Positions 7,361 through 16,412 of a DNA stretch of 64,000 nt are shown one piece after another. Origin of the DNA: Aeromicrobium sp. Root344. Its GTDB lineage: Bacteria > Actinomycetota > Actinomycetes > Propionibacteriales > Nocardioidaceae. Under the pieces are notes generated by a model. That model was not told the DNA's origin and searched no databases. It saw nothing but the letters and a program-made list of their open reading frames with translations. The position numbers and the translations under genes are program-made. Location of the stretch: positions 1,214,474 through 1,278,473 of the forward strand of contig NZ_LMDH01000001.1 of assembly GCF_001425755.1 (NCBI RefSeq), in the 5' to 3' direction. Numbering within the stretch: the first letter of the stretch is position 1; every line of letters starts with the position of its first letter.

Positions 7361-8461
7361 TCAGGCGTTGGCGTCGGCCTTCGCCTTGAGCATCAGCGCG
7401 ATGTCGATGAGCTGGTCCTCCTGGCCGCCGATCAGCTTGCGGCGGCCGGCCTCGAGCAGGATCTTCGCGCCCGAGACGTCGTAGCGCTCGGCGGCGTTGC
7501 CCGCGTGCTTGAGGAACGAGGAGTAGACCCCGGCGTAGCCCATCATCAGCGTCATCCGGTTGAGCGTGCACTCCTCGGGCATCGCCGGGCGTACGACGTC
7601 TTCGGCGGCGTCGACGATCTGGAGGAAGTCGACACCGGTCTTCCAGCCGAGCTTGTCGGCGACGCCGATGAACGCCTCGAGCGGCGTGTTGCCGGCACCG
7701 GCGCCGAAGCGGCGTACGGACCCGTCGATCTGGGTCGCACCGGCGCGGGCGGCGATGACGGTGTTGGCGACCCCGAGGCCGAGGTTCTCGTGACCGTGGA
7801 AGCCGATCGTCGCCTCGTTGCCGATCTCGGCGACGAGGGCTGACACGCGGTCGGCGACGCCCTCCATGACCAGCGCGCCGGCGGAGTCGACGACGTACAC
7901 GCACTGGCAGCCGGCGTCGACCATGATGCGGGCCTGCTTCGCCAGCACCTCGGGTGACTGCGTGTGGCTCATCATGAGGAAGCCGACGGTCTCCAGCCCG
8001 AGCTCGCGGGCGAGTCCGAAGTGCTGGCCCGACGTGTCGGCCTCGGTGCAGTGCGTGGCGATGCGGCAGATCTGGCCGCCGTTGTCCTGGGCGGCGCGGA
8101 TGTCGTCCTTGGTGCCGACGCCGGGGAGCATGAGGAACGCGATGCGGGCGCGCTTGGCGGTCTCGGCACCGAGCTTGATCAGCTCCTGCTCAGGCGTCGC
8201 GGAGAAGCCGTAGTTGAACGACGAGCCGCCCAGGCCGTCGCCGTGCGTCACCTCGATCACCGGGATGCCGGCCTCGTCGAGGGCGCCGACGATGTCGCGC
8301 ACCTCCTGCGGCACGAACTGGTGGCGCTTGTGGTGCGAGCCGTCGCGCAGGCACGTGTCGGTCAGGCGGAGGTCGAGGTCGCTCGACGGGTCGGTCTGCG
8401 ACCACGTACGGGCGAGCGCGTCGACGGAGGTGTCGACGCCGGAGACGGGAGCCGCAGTCAT
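7361..8461 (-). CDS. hsaF: HsaF, 4-hydroxy-2-oxohexanoate/oxovalerate aldolase
   Basis: A 366-residue DRE-TIM metallolyase, close to the normal family length. It shows [18 protein letters not shown] with the catalytic Arg-Asp and metal His, then the metal-binding [14 protein letters not shown]. HsaF cleaves 4-hydroxy-2-oxohexanoate from steroid ring A to pyruvate and propanal, which is channelled to HsaG. ATG 8461 was chosen because it overlaps the hsaG stop by four bases. It is the last gene of hsaE-hsaG-hsaF under the operator at 10185. This matches the M. tuberculosis order Rv3536c-Rv3534c. Confidence 0.93.
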   Translation of the reverse strand: MTAAPVSGVDTSVDALARTWSQTDPSSDLDLRLTDTCLRDGSHHKRHQFVPQEVRDIVGALDEAGIPVIEVTHGDGLGGSSFNYGFSATPEQELIKLGAETAKRARIAFLMLPGVGTKDDIRAAQDNGGQICRIATHCTEADTSGQHFGLARELGLETVGFLMMSHTQSPEVLAKQARIMVDAGCQCVYVVDSAGALVMEGVADRVSALVAEIGNEATIGFHGHENLGLGVANTVIAARAGATQIDGSVRRFGAGAGNTPLEAFIGVADKLGWKTGVDFLQIVDAAEDVVRPAMPEECTLNRMTLMMGYAGVYSSFLKHAGNAAERYDVSGAKILLEAGRRKLIGGQEDQLIDIALMLKAKADANA

Positions 8462-9354
8462 CGAAGGATCTCCTTGGCGATGGATTCGCCGACGCGAGTC
8501 GCCGCGGCGGTCATGATGTCGAGGTTGCCGGCGTACGGCGGAAGGTAGTCGCCGGCGCCCTCGACCTCGACGAAGATGCTGACCTTGGTCATGCCCTTGG
8601 TCGCCGGTGAGGCGTCGTCGAACTGCGGGTCCTGGAGCAAGCGATAGCCGGGTACGTACTCCTGCACCTGACGCGCCATGCGGACGACGGACTCGGAGAT
8701 CGCGTCGCGGTCGGCGTCGGCGCTGACGCCGCAGAAGATCGTGTCGCGCATGATCATCGGCGGCTCGGCGGGGTTGAGGATGATGATCGCCTTGCCGCGC
8801 TCGGCACCGCCGATCGTCTCGACGCCGGCGCTGGTCGTGCGGGTGAACTCGTCGATGTTGGCGCGCGTGCCCGGACCCGCCGACGCGCTGGAGACCGAGG
8901 CGACGATCTCGGCGTACGGCACAGAGGTCACGCGCGAGACGGCGTGGACCATGGGGATCGTGGCCTGCCCGCCGCACGTGATCATGTTGACGTTGTCGGC
9001 GTCGAGGTGCTCCTCGCCGTTGACCGGCGGGATGACTGCGGGCCCGACGGCGGCCGGGGTGAGGTCGATCGCCCGGATGCCGGCCTCGGCGTAGCGCGGG
9101 GCGTACTCCCGGTGCACGTACGCCGAGGTGGCCTCGAAGATCAGCTCGGGCAGCTCGTCCTGCTTGAGCAGCCAGTCGACGCCCTCGTGCGAGGCCTCGA
9201 CGCCGCGATCGCTCGCGAGCTTCAGGCCCTCGGACGCCGGGTCGACGCCGATCATCCAGCGAGGCTCGATCGTGTCGCTGCGCAGCAGCTTGTAGAGCAG
9301 GTCGGTGCCGATGTTGCCCGGCCCGACGATCGCCGCGGTGACCTTCTTGCTCAT
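8458..9354 (-). CDS. hsaG: HsaG, CoA-acylating acetaldehyde/propanal dehydrogenase
   Basis: A 298-residue enzyme. The NAD-binding turn is [11 protein letters not shown] (residues 10-20) and the catalytic cysteine is Cys127 in [11 protein letters not shown]. The C-terminal dimerisation region ([33 protein letters not shown]) is intact. It converts the aldehyde released by HsaF to propionyl- or acetyl-CoA within an HsaF-HsaG complex. The gene overlaps hsaF by four bases and begins five bases after hsaE, so the three are an operon. Confidence 0.94.
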   Translation of the reverse strand: MSKKVTAAIVGPGNIGTDLLYKLLRSDTIEPRWMIGVDPASEGLKLASDRGVEASHEGVDWLLKQDELPELIFEATSAYVHREYAPRYAEAGIRAIDLTPAAVGPAVIPPVNGEEHLDADNVNMITCGGQATIPMVHAVSRVTSVPYAEIVASVSSASAGPGTRANIDEFTRTTSAGVETIGGAERGKAIIILNPAEPPMIMRDTIFCGVSADADRDAISESVVRMARQVQEYVPGYRLLQDPQFDDASPATKGMTKVSIFVEVEGAGDYLPPYAGNLDIMTAAATRVGESIAKEILR

Positions 9355-9358
9355 TGTC

Positions 9359-10174
9359 TTACTCCTCGAAGGAGACGGTCAGGGGTGCGAACCCGCTGAT
9401 GGAAGCCGTGACGCGGTCACCCGCGGCGAACGGCACGAACGGGCCAAGGGCCCCGGACAGGATCAGGTTGCCCGCGCGGAGCGGGTCGCCGAAGCGTGCG
9501 GCCTGCACGGCGAGCCAGCGCAACGCCTCCAACGGGTCGCCGAGGCACGCGGCGCCGTTGCCGGACGAGCGCTCCTCGCCGTTGATCGTCAGGCTCATCT
9601 CGACGTCGCGCGGCTCGATGTCGCTCAGCGTGAGCCCCGCGTCGCCCACGACGTACAGGCCGCTGGACGCGTTGTCGGCGACCGTGTCGGTGAACGTGAT
9701 GTCCCAGCCCTCGATGCGCGAGTCGACGATCTCCAGAGCCGGGATCGCGACGTCGACGGCCTCGCGCACGAGGTCGATCGTGATCTGCTCCTCGGGCACG
9801 TCGATGTCACGGCTCAGCCGGAACGCGACCTCCGCCTCGACCCTGGGCTGCAGGAGCGTGCGCATCGAGATCGGTGTGCCGCCCGTGCCGTGGCTGACGT
9901 CCATGTCGCTGAGCAGGTAGCCGAAGTCGGGCTGGTCGACGCCGAGCTGGTTCTGCACCGCCTCGGACGTGGCGCCGATCTTGCGGCCGACGACCGTGAC
10001 ACCGCCGTCGAGTCGCCTCTGGACGAGTCCCTGCTGCACGGCGTACGCGGCCGGCAGGTCGTCGGTGCCGATCAGGTCCCGGACGGCTGCGCACGGCACC
10101 CGCGTCTCCAGCGCCTGCGCGAGCCGGTCGGTCGCTGCGGCGATGGCGGCGGGATCAGCCTTGGTCGAGGTCAC
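9359..10174 (-). CDS. hsaE: HsaE, 2-hydroxyhexa-2,4-dienoate hydratase
   Basis: A 271-residue member of the 2-keto-4-pentenoate hydratase family. [23 protein letters not shown] lies at about residues 63-85, with the metal-site region [13 protein letters not shown] and a C-terminal [20 protein letters not shown]. It hydrates 2-hydroxyhexa-2,4-dienoate, the ring A fragment made by HsaD, to the HsaF substrate. The start is GTG 10174, because an ATG eight bases upstream is out of frame and hits a stop. A KstR operator ends 10 bases upstream, shared with the divergent kstD. Confidence 0.9.
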   Translation of the reverse strand: MTSTKADPAAIAAATDRLAQALETRVPCAAVRDLIGTDDLPAAYAVQQGLVQRRLDGGVTVVGRKIGATSEAVQNQLGVDQPDFGYLLSDMDVSHGTGGTPISMRTLLQPRVEAEVAFRLSRDIDVPEEQITIDLVREAVDVAIPALEIVDSRIEGWDITFTDTVADNASSGLYVVGDAGLTLSDIEPRDVEMSLTINGEERSSGNGAACLGDPLEALRWLAVQAARFGDPLRAGNLILSGALGPFVPFAAGDRVTASISGFAPLTVSFEE

Positions 10175-10184
10175 CTCGCCATAC

Positions 10185-10198
10185 TAGAACCTGTTACA
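10185..10198. promoter_or_regulatory. KstR operator between hsaE and kstD
   Basis: TAGAACCTGTTACA fits TnnAACnnGTTnnA. It lies 10 bases from the hsaE start and 32 from the kstD start, so one site could control both divergent operons. Confidence 0.83.
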
Positions 10199-10230
10199 GT
10201 TTTGCGGTAGTCAGCCCGACCGGAGGTCCG

Positions 10231-11898
10231 ATGGAACAGACGTGTGACGTCATCGTCGTGGGTGCCGGAGGCGCCGGAATGACGGCGGCTCTTGCCGCTG
10301 CGAAGCGCGGTTTGGACACCGTGGTGATCGAGAAGAGCGCCTACTTCGGCGGCTCGACGGCCCGCTCCGGCGGCGGCGTGTGGATCCCCGGCAACCGGGC
10401 GCTCCGCAAGGCCGGACAGGTCGAGGCGGACGACGCCGAGCAGGCGCGGACGTACCTCGACTCCATCGTCGGCGACGCCGTGCCCAAGGAGCGCCGCGAC
10501 ACGTTCCTCGAGCGCGGCCCCGAGGTCATCGACTTCCTGCTCGACAACACCCCCGTGCAGCTGAAGTGGGTCCCGGAGTACGCCGACTACCTGCCCGAGC
10601 AGCCCGGCGGCCGGCCCCGTGGTCGCAGCGTCGAGCCGGTCCCGATGGACGGCCGCATCCTCGGCGCCGAGCTCGAGCGGCTGCACCCGCCGTACGCCAA
10701 GGCGCCGGCCAACCTCATCGTCACGCAGGCCGACTTCCGCAAGATCAGCCTCGGCATCCGTACGCTCCGCGGGCCGCTCACGATGATGCGCGTGATGCTC
10801 AAGCGCGTGCTGAGCTCGCTGCGCGGCCGCCGCATGTACGCCATGGGCAACGCGCTCACTATCAGCCTGCGCAAGGGCTTGATGGACGCCGGGGTACCGG
10901 TGCACTACGAGACGCCGCTGACCGGACTCGTCATCGAGGGCGGCCGGGTCGTCGGCATACGCGCCGAGCACGAGGGCGCCGAGGTCGTCATCCGCGCCCG
11001 CCGCGGCGTGATCCTCGGCTCCGGCGGCTTCGAGAAGAACGACGCCCTGCGCGAGAAGTACCTGCCGAGCCCCACCGAGGCGGGCTGGAGCACCGGCGCG
11101 GCGACGAACACCGGCGCGGGCATCGAGGCCGGTGTCGCGGTCGGCGCCGCCACCGACCTGATGGACGACGCGTGGTGGGGGCCGACGATCCCGCTGCCGT
11201 CGGGACCGTGGTTCTGCCTCGCCGAGCGCAACCTGCCGGGCTCAATCATCGTCAACTCCGCAGGTCAGCGGTTCATGAACGAGGCACTGCCGTACGTCGA
11301 GGCGACGCACGCGATCTACGAGGGCGAGGCCACGGGCGTCCCGCACGTGCCCGCGTGGCTCGTGATGGACCAGCGCTATCGCAACCGCTACCTGTTCGCC
11401 GGCCTCTCGCCGCGGCAGCCGTTCCCAGGCCGCTGGTACAAGTTCGGCACGGTGCGCAAGGCCGACTCGCTCGCCAGGCTCGCCGCCGAGATCGAGGTGC
11501 CGGCCGAGGCGTTGGAGGAGACGATCCGCCGGTTCAACGGCTTCGCCGAGTCCGGCATCGACGAGGACTTCCACCGCGGCGAGAGCGCGTACGACCGCTA
11601 CTACGCCGATCCTCGCGTGAAGCCCAACCCGTCGCTGCACTCGATCGACCGGGGCCCGTTCTACGCCGTCAAGATCGTGCCGGGCGACCTCGGCACCAAG
11701 GGCGGGATCGTCACCGACGAGCGCGCCCGCGCACTGCGGGCCGACGGCTCGGTCATCGAGGGACTCTACGCCGCCGGCAACTGCTCGTCGGCTGTCATGG
11801 GTCGTACGTACGCCGGCCCCGGCGCGACGATCGGCCCGGCGATGACGTTCGGCTACCTCGCTGCCGAGGACATCGCGCGCACGGTGGGCACCGACTGA
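10231..11898 (+). CDS. kstD: KstD, 3-ketosteroid delta-1-dehydrogenase
   Basis: A 555-residue flavoprotein, normal for the family. The FAD-binding motif VVGAGGAGMTAAL starts at about residue 9 and is followed by the Glu of VVIEK. The C-terminal active-site segment TYAGPGATIGPAMTFGYLAA includes Tyr527 and Gly531, equivalent to Tyr487 and Gly491 of Rhodococcus KstD1. The enzyme introduces the 1,2 double bond into 3-keto-4-ene steroids, which with KshAB opens ring B. It is divergent from hsaE and overlaps the next gene by one base (TGATG), as Rv3537-Rv3538 are neighbours in M. tuberculosis. Confidence 0.95.
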   Translation: MEQTCDVIVVGAGGAGMTAALAAAKRGLDTVVIEKSAYFGGSTARSGGGVWIPGNRALRKAGQVEADDAEQARTYLDSIVGDAVPKERRDTFLERGPEVIDFLLDNTPVQLKWVPEYADYLPEQPGGRPRGRSVEPVPMDGRILGAELERLHPPYAKAPANLIVTQADFRKISLGIRTLRGPLTMMRVMLKRVLSSLRGRRMYAMGNALTISLRKGLMDAGVPVHYETPLTGLVIEGGRVVGIRAEHEGAEVVIRARRGVILGSGGFEKNDALREKYLPSPTEAGWSTGAATNTGAGIEAGVAVGAATDLMDDAWWGPTIPLPSGPWFCLAERNLPGSIIVNSAGQRFMNEALPYVEATHAIYEGEATGVPHVPAWLVMDQRYRNRYLFAGLSPRQPFPGRWYKFGTVRKADSLARLAAEIEVPAEALEETIRRFNGFAESGIDEDFHRGESAYDRYYADPRVKPNPSLHSIDRGPFYAVKIVPGDLGTKGGIVTDERARALRADGSVIEGLYAAGNCSSAVMGRTYAGPGATIGPAMTFGYLAAEDIARTVGTD

Positions 11899-12761
11899 TG
11901 CCGATCGACCCCAGCGTCGCCATCGGCGCGGAGACCGGCACGCAGGAGTTCTCCTGGACCGCCAGCGACGTGCTGCTCTATCACCTCGCAGTCGGCGCCG
12001 GTTCCCGTCCGGGCGACAACGTCTCGGCCGAAGCCCTGCGCTGGACCCTCGACGGCGACCGCCTGCAGGTGCTACCGAGCTTCGGCGTCGTGGCGCCGTC
12101 GTTCCACGAGACGAACCCGCCCTCGCTCGACCTGCCCGGCTGCGACATCAACCTGGCGCAGGTCGTGCACGGCGCCCAGGAGGTACGCGTCAACGGTCCG
12201 TTGCCGTCGTCGGGTTCCGCCCGGTTGACGACGCGCATCACCGACATCTGGGACAAGGGCAAGGCCGCTGTGATCTGGCAGGAAGGCGTCGCCACGGCTC
12301 CCGGCGGCACCGAGCTGTGGCGCGTACGCTCGTCGATCTTCGTCAAGGGCGAGGGTGGCTGGGGCGGCAACCGCGGCGAGAGCACGGCAGTGGCGGTCCC
12401 CGACCGGGCACCGGACGGCTCGACGACGTACACCGTGACACCGCAGCAGGCGCTGCTCTACCGGCTCTGCGGCGATCGCAACCCCCTGCACTCCGACCCC
12501 GAGTTCGCGAAGGCCGCCGGCTTCCCGGCGCCGATCCTGCACGGCCTCTGCACGTACGGCATCGTGCTCCGCGAGGTCATCGACCTGATGCTCGGCGGCG
12601 ACGCGCATGCGGTCAGCGCGTACGCCGCACGGTTCGCCGGCGTGGTGTTCCCTGGCGAGACCTTGACGATCGACGCATGGGACGAGCCCGCGGGCATCGT
12701 GGTGTCCGCGACGGTCGGCGACCGGCCGGCGCTGGCGGACTGCCTCGTGACCCGCCGCTAG
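11898..12761 (+). CDS. hsd4B: Hsd4B-type 2-enoyl-CoA hydratase (double hot-dog MaoC family)
   Basis: A 287-residue protein with two tandem hot-dog repeats. The C-terminal one carries the hydratase-2 signature: LLYRLCGDRNPLHSDPEFAKAAGFPAPILHGL, with the catalytic Asp-His pair in GDRNPLHSD. It is the counterpart of Rv3538, which adds water across enoyl-CoAs made during beta-oxidation of the sterol side chain. It is co-transcribed with kstD. The start ATG 11898 uses the A of the kstD TGA. The family assignment is strong; the exact chain-length substrate is inferred from synteny. Confidence 0.88.
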   Translation: MPIDPSVAIGAETGTQEFSWTASDVLLYHLAVGAGSRPGDNVSAEALRWTLDGDRLQVLPSFGVVAPSFHETNPPSLDLPGCDINLAQVVHGAQEVRVNGPLPSSGSARLTTRITDIWDKGKAAVIWQEGVATAPGGTELWRVRSSIFVKGEGGWGGNRGESTAVAVPDRAPDGSTTYTVTPQQALLYRLCGDRNPLHSDPEFAKAAGFPAPILHGLCTYGIVLREVIDLMLGGDAHAVSAYAARFAGVVFPGETLTIDAWDEPAGIVVSATVGDRPALADCLVTRR

Positions 12762-12798
12762 GTCCCCGTTCAGGGGAGCGACTGCAGCCCGCGTGTTG

Positions 12799-13773
12799 TC
12801 ACACGTCGGCCAGGGTGATCTCGTCGACGGCGAGCAGCTCACCCTCGTGCTCGATCCACCAACGTTCGCCGCTGCGGTCGAGGATCGACGCCTTCGATCG
12901 ACCTCGCGGAAACCGCGGCGCAAGAAGCTGTCCATCGCTGAGTCGGAGCACGCGCTGCTGTCCTTTCCAGGCGCCCGTCCCGAAATTCGGTGTGAGGATG
13001 GCGTGCTCTCCGTCCGCCGTGAACCTGCCGTGGATTCCGTGCTTGCCCGGCTGGCGCTTCCAACCAGACTCCTCCCACCGACGTTCGGCCACGGCGCCAT
13101 CGGGCGCGACGGAGGCGACGGTGAAGAAGTCGGAGCCGTAGCGGTTCATCGACCCGAGGTCGGAGCCTTCGGAGCAGATCATCAGCCGCCCGCCGGTTCG
13201 CAGCGACGCCGTCAGGCTGACGGCGAGCTCCCCGTCATCGTCGAATGCGTCCTCGCCGAACCGGTCACGAGGAAAGTCGTCCGGCCGCAGCGCTCGGGGC
13301 TCGCTCGTCCAGGTCGCCGAGAGTCGCTCGGTGTCGATGGCGAGGTCGGCGACAAAGCGGCGCTCCTGCGTGAGCACACCATGACTGAGGACGACAGCGA
13401 ACGTCGAGTCGTCCGAGACCGCACAACCGCCCTGGAGTCGTGGGTGAGGCGCCACGGTGGCGAGGAGCTCGGCGTCGCCGATCGGTACCCGCACCGGGTC
13501 CGAGCCTGCATCGCGGTGCACCCAGAGCTCGCTGGGACCGGCGATGATCGCGCAGGCGCCGTCGGGCAACGCGATGAGAAACGGCTCGTCGTCGGCGAAC
13601 GCCTCGACCGGCAGGTGTGCCACGGGGTCGACGATCGCATCACCTTCGCTCAGCCAGACGAGCTCCCGGACGTATCCTCCCGAGTCGTCCGGGTGCACCC
13701 CGAGGGTGACGAACCGTCCATCCGACAGCCCAGACCAAGCCTCGTGCCACCATTGCGTTGGGAGTCGCCACAT
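12799..13773 (-). CDS. Hypothetical protein embedded in the sterol cluster
   Basis: I do not recognise this 324-residue protein. It has no signal peptide or membrane segment. It reads as alternating short beta strands and turns with repeated Trp, Asp and Gly (WRLPTQWWHEAW, SELWVHRDAGSDPVRVPI, NFGTGAWKGQQRVLRLSDGQLL, RWWIEHEGELLAVDEI), which suggests a beta-propeller-like fold. Start ATG 13773 gives the recognisable globular part; the frame is open further upstream to 13938. It is convergent with hsd4B and lies 97 bases downstream of the ltp2 stop, on the same strand. No KstR site or strong ribosome site was seen. It may be a passenger. Confidence 0.6.
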   Translation of the reverse strand: MWRLPTQWWHEAWSGLSDGRFVTLGVHPDDSGGYVRELVWLSEGDAIVDPVAHLPVEAFADDEPFLIALPDGACAIIAGPSELWVHRDAGSDPVRVPIGDAELLATVAPHPRLQGGCAVSDDSTFAVVLSHGVLTQERRFVADLAIDTERLSATWTSEPRALRPDDFPRDRFGEDAFDDDGELAVSLTASLRTGGRLMICSEGSDLGSMNRYGSDFFTVASVAPDGAVAERRWEESGWKRQPGKHGIHGRFTADGEHAILTPNFGTGAWKGQQRVLRLSDGQLLAPRFPRGRSKASILDRSGERWWIEHEGELLAVDEITLADV

Positions 13774-13870
13774 GCGACCCACTATTCCAGCGGGGAAGAT
13801 CGCCGCCGACCACCCCCGGCGCTGCTGGGCTCCTCGCCGAGGCAGTGCCCGGCGACGTCGCTCCGTGACG

Positions 13871-15034
13871 TCAGCGCCCGAGGACCAGGCCTGAGGTCGG
13901 GACGCCGGTGCCGGCGGTGACCAGGACGTGCTCGACACCGTCGACCTGGTTGACCGACGCGCCGCGCAGCTGACGCACGGCCTCGGCGATGCCGTTCATG
14001 CCGTGGATGTACGCCTCGCCGAGCTGGCCCCCGTGCGTGTTGAGCGGCAGCCGGCCGCCGAGCTCGATCGCGCCGTCGGCGATGAAGTCCTTCGCCTCGC
14101 CGCGGCCGCAGAAGCCCAGCTCCTCGAGCTGCATCAGCACGTACGGCGTGAAGTGGTCGTACAGCACGGCGGTCTGGATGTCCGCGGGCGTGAGCCCCGA
14201 CTGCCGCCACAGGTCGCGGCCGACGACGCCGATCTCGGGGATGCCGAGGTCGTCGCGGAAGTACGACGTCATGACGAACTGGTCGGCGCCGCTGCCCTGC
14301 GCGGCCGCGACGATCGGTACGGCACCGGCGCGCAGGTCGCGGGCCCGCTCGGTCGACGTGACCACGATCGCCACCGCCCCGTCGCTCTCCTGGCAGCAGT
14401 CCAGCAGCCGCAGCGGATCGGCGATCATCCGGCTGTTCTGGTGGTCCTCGAGCGTGATCGGCTTGTCGTGGAAGAACGCCGCCGGGTTGGTGGCCGCGTG
14501 CTTGCGGTCCGCCACGGCGACCGCCCCGAAGTCGGCCGACGTCGCGCCGTACTCGTGCATGTAGCGCCGCGCCTGCATCGCCACCGTGGCTGCCGGCGTC
14601 GACAGCCCGTGCGGGTACGTCCAGGCGTTGTCGAGTCCGTTGGTGTTGACCTGCGTGGCCGCACCCAGCGACACCTGCCCGAAGCGCTGGCCGGAGCGCT
14701 CGTTGAACCCGCGGTAGGCCACCACGACGTCGGCCATTCCTGTGGCCACCGCCATCGCCGCCTGCTGCACCGTCGCGCAGGCCGCACCGCCGCCGTAGTT
14801 GATGCGGCTGAAGAAGCGCAGCTCGCCCATCCCGAGCTCACGAGCCAGCGCGATCTCGGAGCTCGTGTCCATCGTGAACGTCACCAGGCCGTCGACGTCG
14901 GACGCGGACAGACCGGCGTCGGCCAGCGCGGAGAGCGTCGCCTCGGCCGACAGCTGCAGCTCGGAGCGACCGGACTCCTTGGAGAACTCGGTCGCACCGA
15001 TCCCGGCGATCGACGCAGCGCCTGAGAAGGTCAT
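13871..15034 (-). CDS. ltp2: Ltp2, steroid side-chain aldolase (thiolase fold)
   Basis: A 387-residue thiolase-superfamily lipid-transfer protein, one residue longer than M. tuberculosis Ltp2. Landmarks are NYGGGAACATVQQAAMAVATGMADVVVAYRGFNERSGQRFG, LYDHFTPYVLMQLEELGFCGRGEAKDF and LNTHGGQLGEAYIHGMNG. It works with the DUF35 domain of ChsH2 to release propionyl-CoA retro-aldolically from 17-hydroxy-3-oxo-4-pregnene-20-carboxyl-CoA, giving a 17-ketosteroid. The ATG overlaps the stop of the ChsH2-ChsH1 gene by four bases, as expected for subunits of one complex. Confidence 0.92.
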   Translation of the reverse strand: MTFSGAASIAGIGATEFSKESGRSELQLSAEATLSALADAGLSASDVDGLVTFTMDTSSEIALARELGMGELRFFSRINYGGGAACATVQQAAMAVATGMADVVVAYRGFNERSGQRFGQVSLGAATQVNTNGLDNAWTYPHGLSTPAATVAMQARRYMHEYGATSADFGAVAVADRKHAATNPAAFFHDKPITLEDHQNSRMIADPLRLLDCCQESDGAVAIVVTSTERARDLRAGAVPIVAAAQGSGADQFVMTSYFRDDLGIPEIGVVGRDLWRQSGLTPADIQTAVLYDHFTPYVLMQLEELGFCGRGEAKDFIADGAIELGGRLPLNTHGGQLGEAYIHGMNGIAEAVRQLRGASVNQVDGVEHVLVTAGTGVPTSGLVLGR

Positions 15035-16320
15035 CGGCGGATCTCCAGTCGGGCGTTGGCGTGCGTGCCGATCGAGACGTCGGCCCGTACGTCGAGTGTC
15101 GTCACCCCGTCGGCCTCCGACACGATCGTGCCGGTGAACCGCAGCGTGTCGTACGGATGAGCGGGCGCACCGAGGCGCAAGGCGCACGACAGGATCTGCG
15201 TCTGCGGACCGGCCCAGTCGGTGACATACCGCTGCACCAGGCCCGTCGTGCTCAGGATGTTGATGAAGATGTCCTTGCTGCCGTGGCCGATCGACCGGTC
15301 GCGGTCGTGGTGCACGTCCTGGAAGTCGCGGGTCGCGAGCGCCGTCGACACGACGAGCGTCGGCGTGATCGGCAGCTCCCAGACCGGGAGGTCGGACTCG
15401 ACCTCCGGCTCGGCTTCTGGCGCCGGAGCACCGGCCGGGCGCCACTTCACGAGCGTGAGGTCGTCGTCGATGCGGTCGAACCACACCTCCACGGCGTCGC
15501 CGATCGCGACGTCCCCGTCGACTTCGCCGACCATGCGGACTCCCTCGGCGAGCTCGACCAGCGCCAACGTGAGCGGCAACCGCTTGCCCGGCACAGCGGG
15601 TGCATGGTGCACGAGGAACGAGTGCACGACGCCACGGCCGGACGCCACGACGTACCCGCGATCCATGGCGTGGCAGACCGGGCACACGGGGCCCGGCGGG
15701 TGTCGCAGCTCGCCGCACGCGTTGCAGCTCTGGATGCGCAGCTCGCCTGCAGCGGTGCCCGCCCAGAAGAACTCGGTGTCGCGGTTGACCACGGGGCGCA
15801 ACGTCTTGGTGCGGTCGACCGCGGGACGGCCGGTGCCGGGCTTGAACTTGAGCACCCGGAACGTCATCGTCGCGACCTGTTCGTCGCCGACGGTCCACAC
15901 GCTCTTGGTCGTGATGAACCAGCCCTCGCCGACTCCGGTCTTCTTGGGCCCGACGACGTCCGCGAGGTAGGTGCTGATGCTCGGCGCCTCGCCGGGCCGC
16001 AACGTACGCGCATAGGTCTGGTCGCAGTTGGTGCCCAGCACCGACGTGAAGCCGGCATCGTCGAGCACCTGCATCGTGTCGGGCAACGGGTCGCCGGGCA
16101 TCCGCTCGGGGTTGAGGCCGTACATCGTCCACACCTGGGCCATCGCCGGCGGAGCCTCGGTGTCGGGGCCGGGCGCCCAACGGGGGTTGGTGTCGCCGAT
16201 CGCCTCGGCCCAGTGCCGGATCATCGGCACGTTCACGGGGTCCGGCGCCACGCGGGCCGGGCTCTTGCCCCGCGCCTTGATCTCGTCGGTGCGGGCGATG
16301 ATCTCCTCGTCCGTCGTCAT
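15031..16320 (-). CDS. chsH2-chsH1: ChsH2-ChsH1 fusion, steroid enoyl-CoA hydratase with DUF35 aldolase partner
   Basis: One 429-residue chain. Residues 1-165 are a MaoC-like hot dog. Residues 180-295 are a DUF35 domain with a zinc ribbon (Cys199, Cys202, Cys213, Cys216) and OB fold. After an Ala/Pro/Glu-rich linker (about 296-310), residues 311-429 form a second MaoC-like domain with RDFQDVHHDRD as the catalytic Asp-His segment. In M. tuberculosis these are separate proteins, ChsH2 (Rv3542c) and ChsH1 (Rv3541c), in that gene order. The enzyme hydrates 3-oxo-4,17-pregnadiene-20-carboxyl-CoA, and DUF35 supports Ltp2. No internal stop or frameshift is seen. Confidence 0.9.
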   Translation of the reverse strand: MTTDEEIIARTDEIKARGKSPARVAPDPVNVPMIRHWAEAIGDTNPRWAPGPDTEAPPAMAQVWTMYGLNPERMPGDPLPDTMQVLDDAGFTSVLGTNCDQTYARTLRPGEAPSISTYLADVVGPKKTGVGEGWFITTKSVWTVGDEQVATMTFRVLKFKPGTGRPAVDRTKTLRPVVNRDTEFFWAGTAAGELRIQSCNACGELRHPPGPVCPVCHAMDRGYVVASGRGVVHSFLVHHAPAVPGKRLPLTLALVELAEGVRMVGEVDGDVAIGDAVEVWFDRIDDDLTLVKWRPAGAPAPEAEPEVESDLPVWELPITPTLVVSTALATRDFQDVHHDRDRSIGHGSKDIFINILSTTGLVQRYVTDWAGPQTQILSCALRLGAPAHPYDTLRFTGTIVSEADGVTTLDVRADVSIGTHANARLEIRR

Positions 16321-16412
16321 CGCGGCACCGCCGTGATGAAGGGCAAAGAGTACGGCGGCGCCTCGATGGTGTGCCGATTGTTCGCTCGCTGGCGCTCGCT
16401 CATCGCGGCACC
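16317..16412. repeat. 13-base direct repeat bracketing a short insertion
   Basis: TCATCGCGGCACC occurs at 16317..16329 and again at 16400..16412. The left copy carries the ATG of the ChsH2-ChsH1 gene and the right copy the TGA of the ChsE1-ChsE2 gene. Removing one copy plus the 70 bases between would restore an ATGA overlap like those downstream. The insert ends with the repetitive run TTCGCTCGCTGGCGCTCGCT. Confidence 0.65.

Noticed and set aside
10380-11897. In-frame N-terminal extension of the hsd4B gene through kstD
   Set aside because: That stretch is kstD read out of frame. The hydratase begins at ATG 11898, where family similarity starts.
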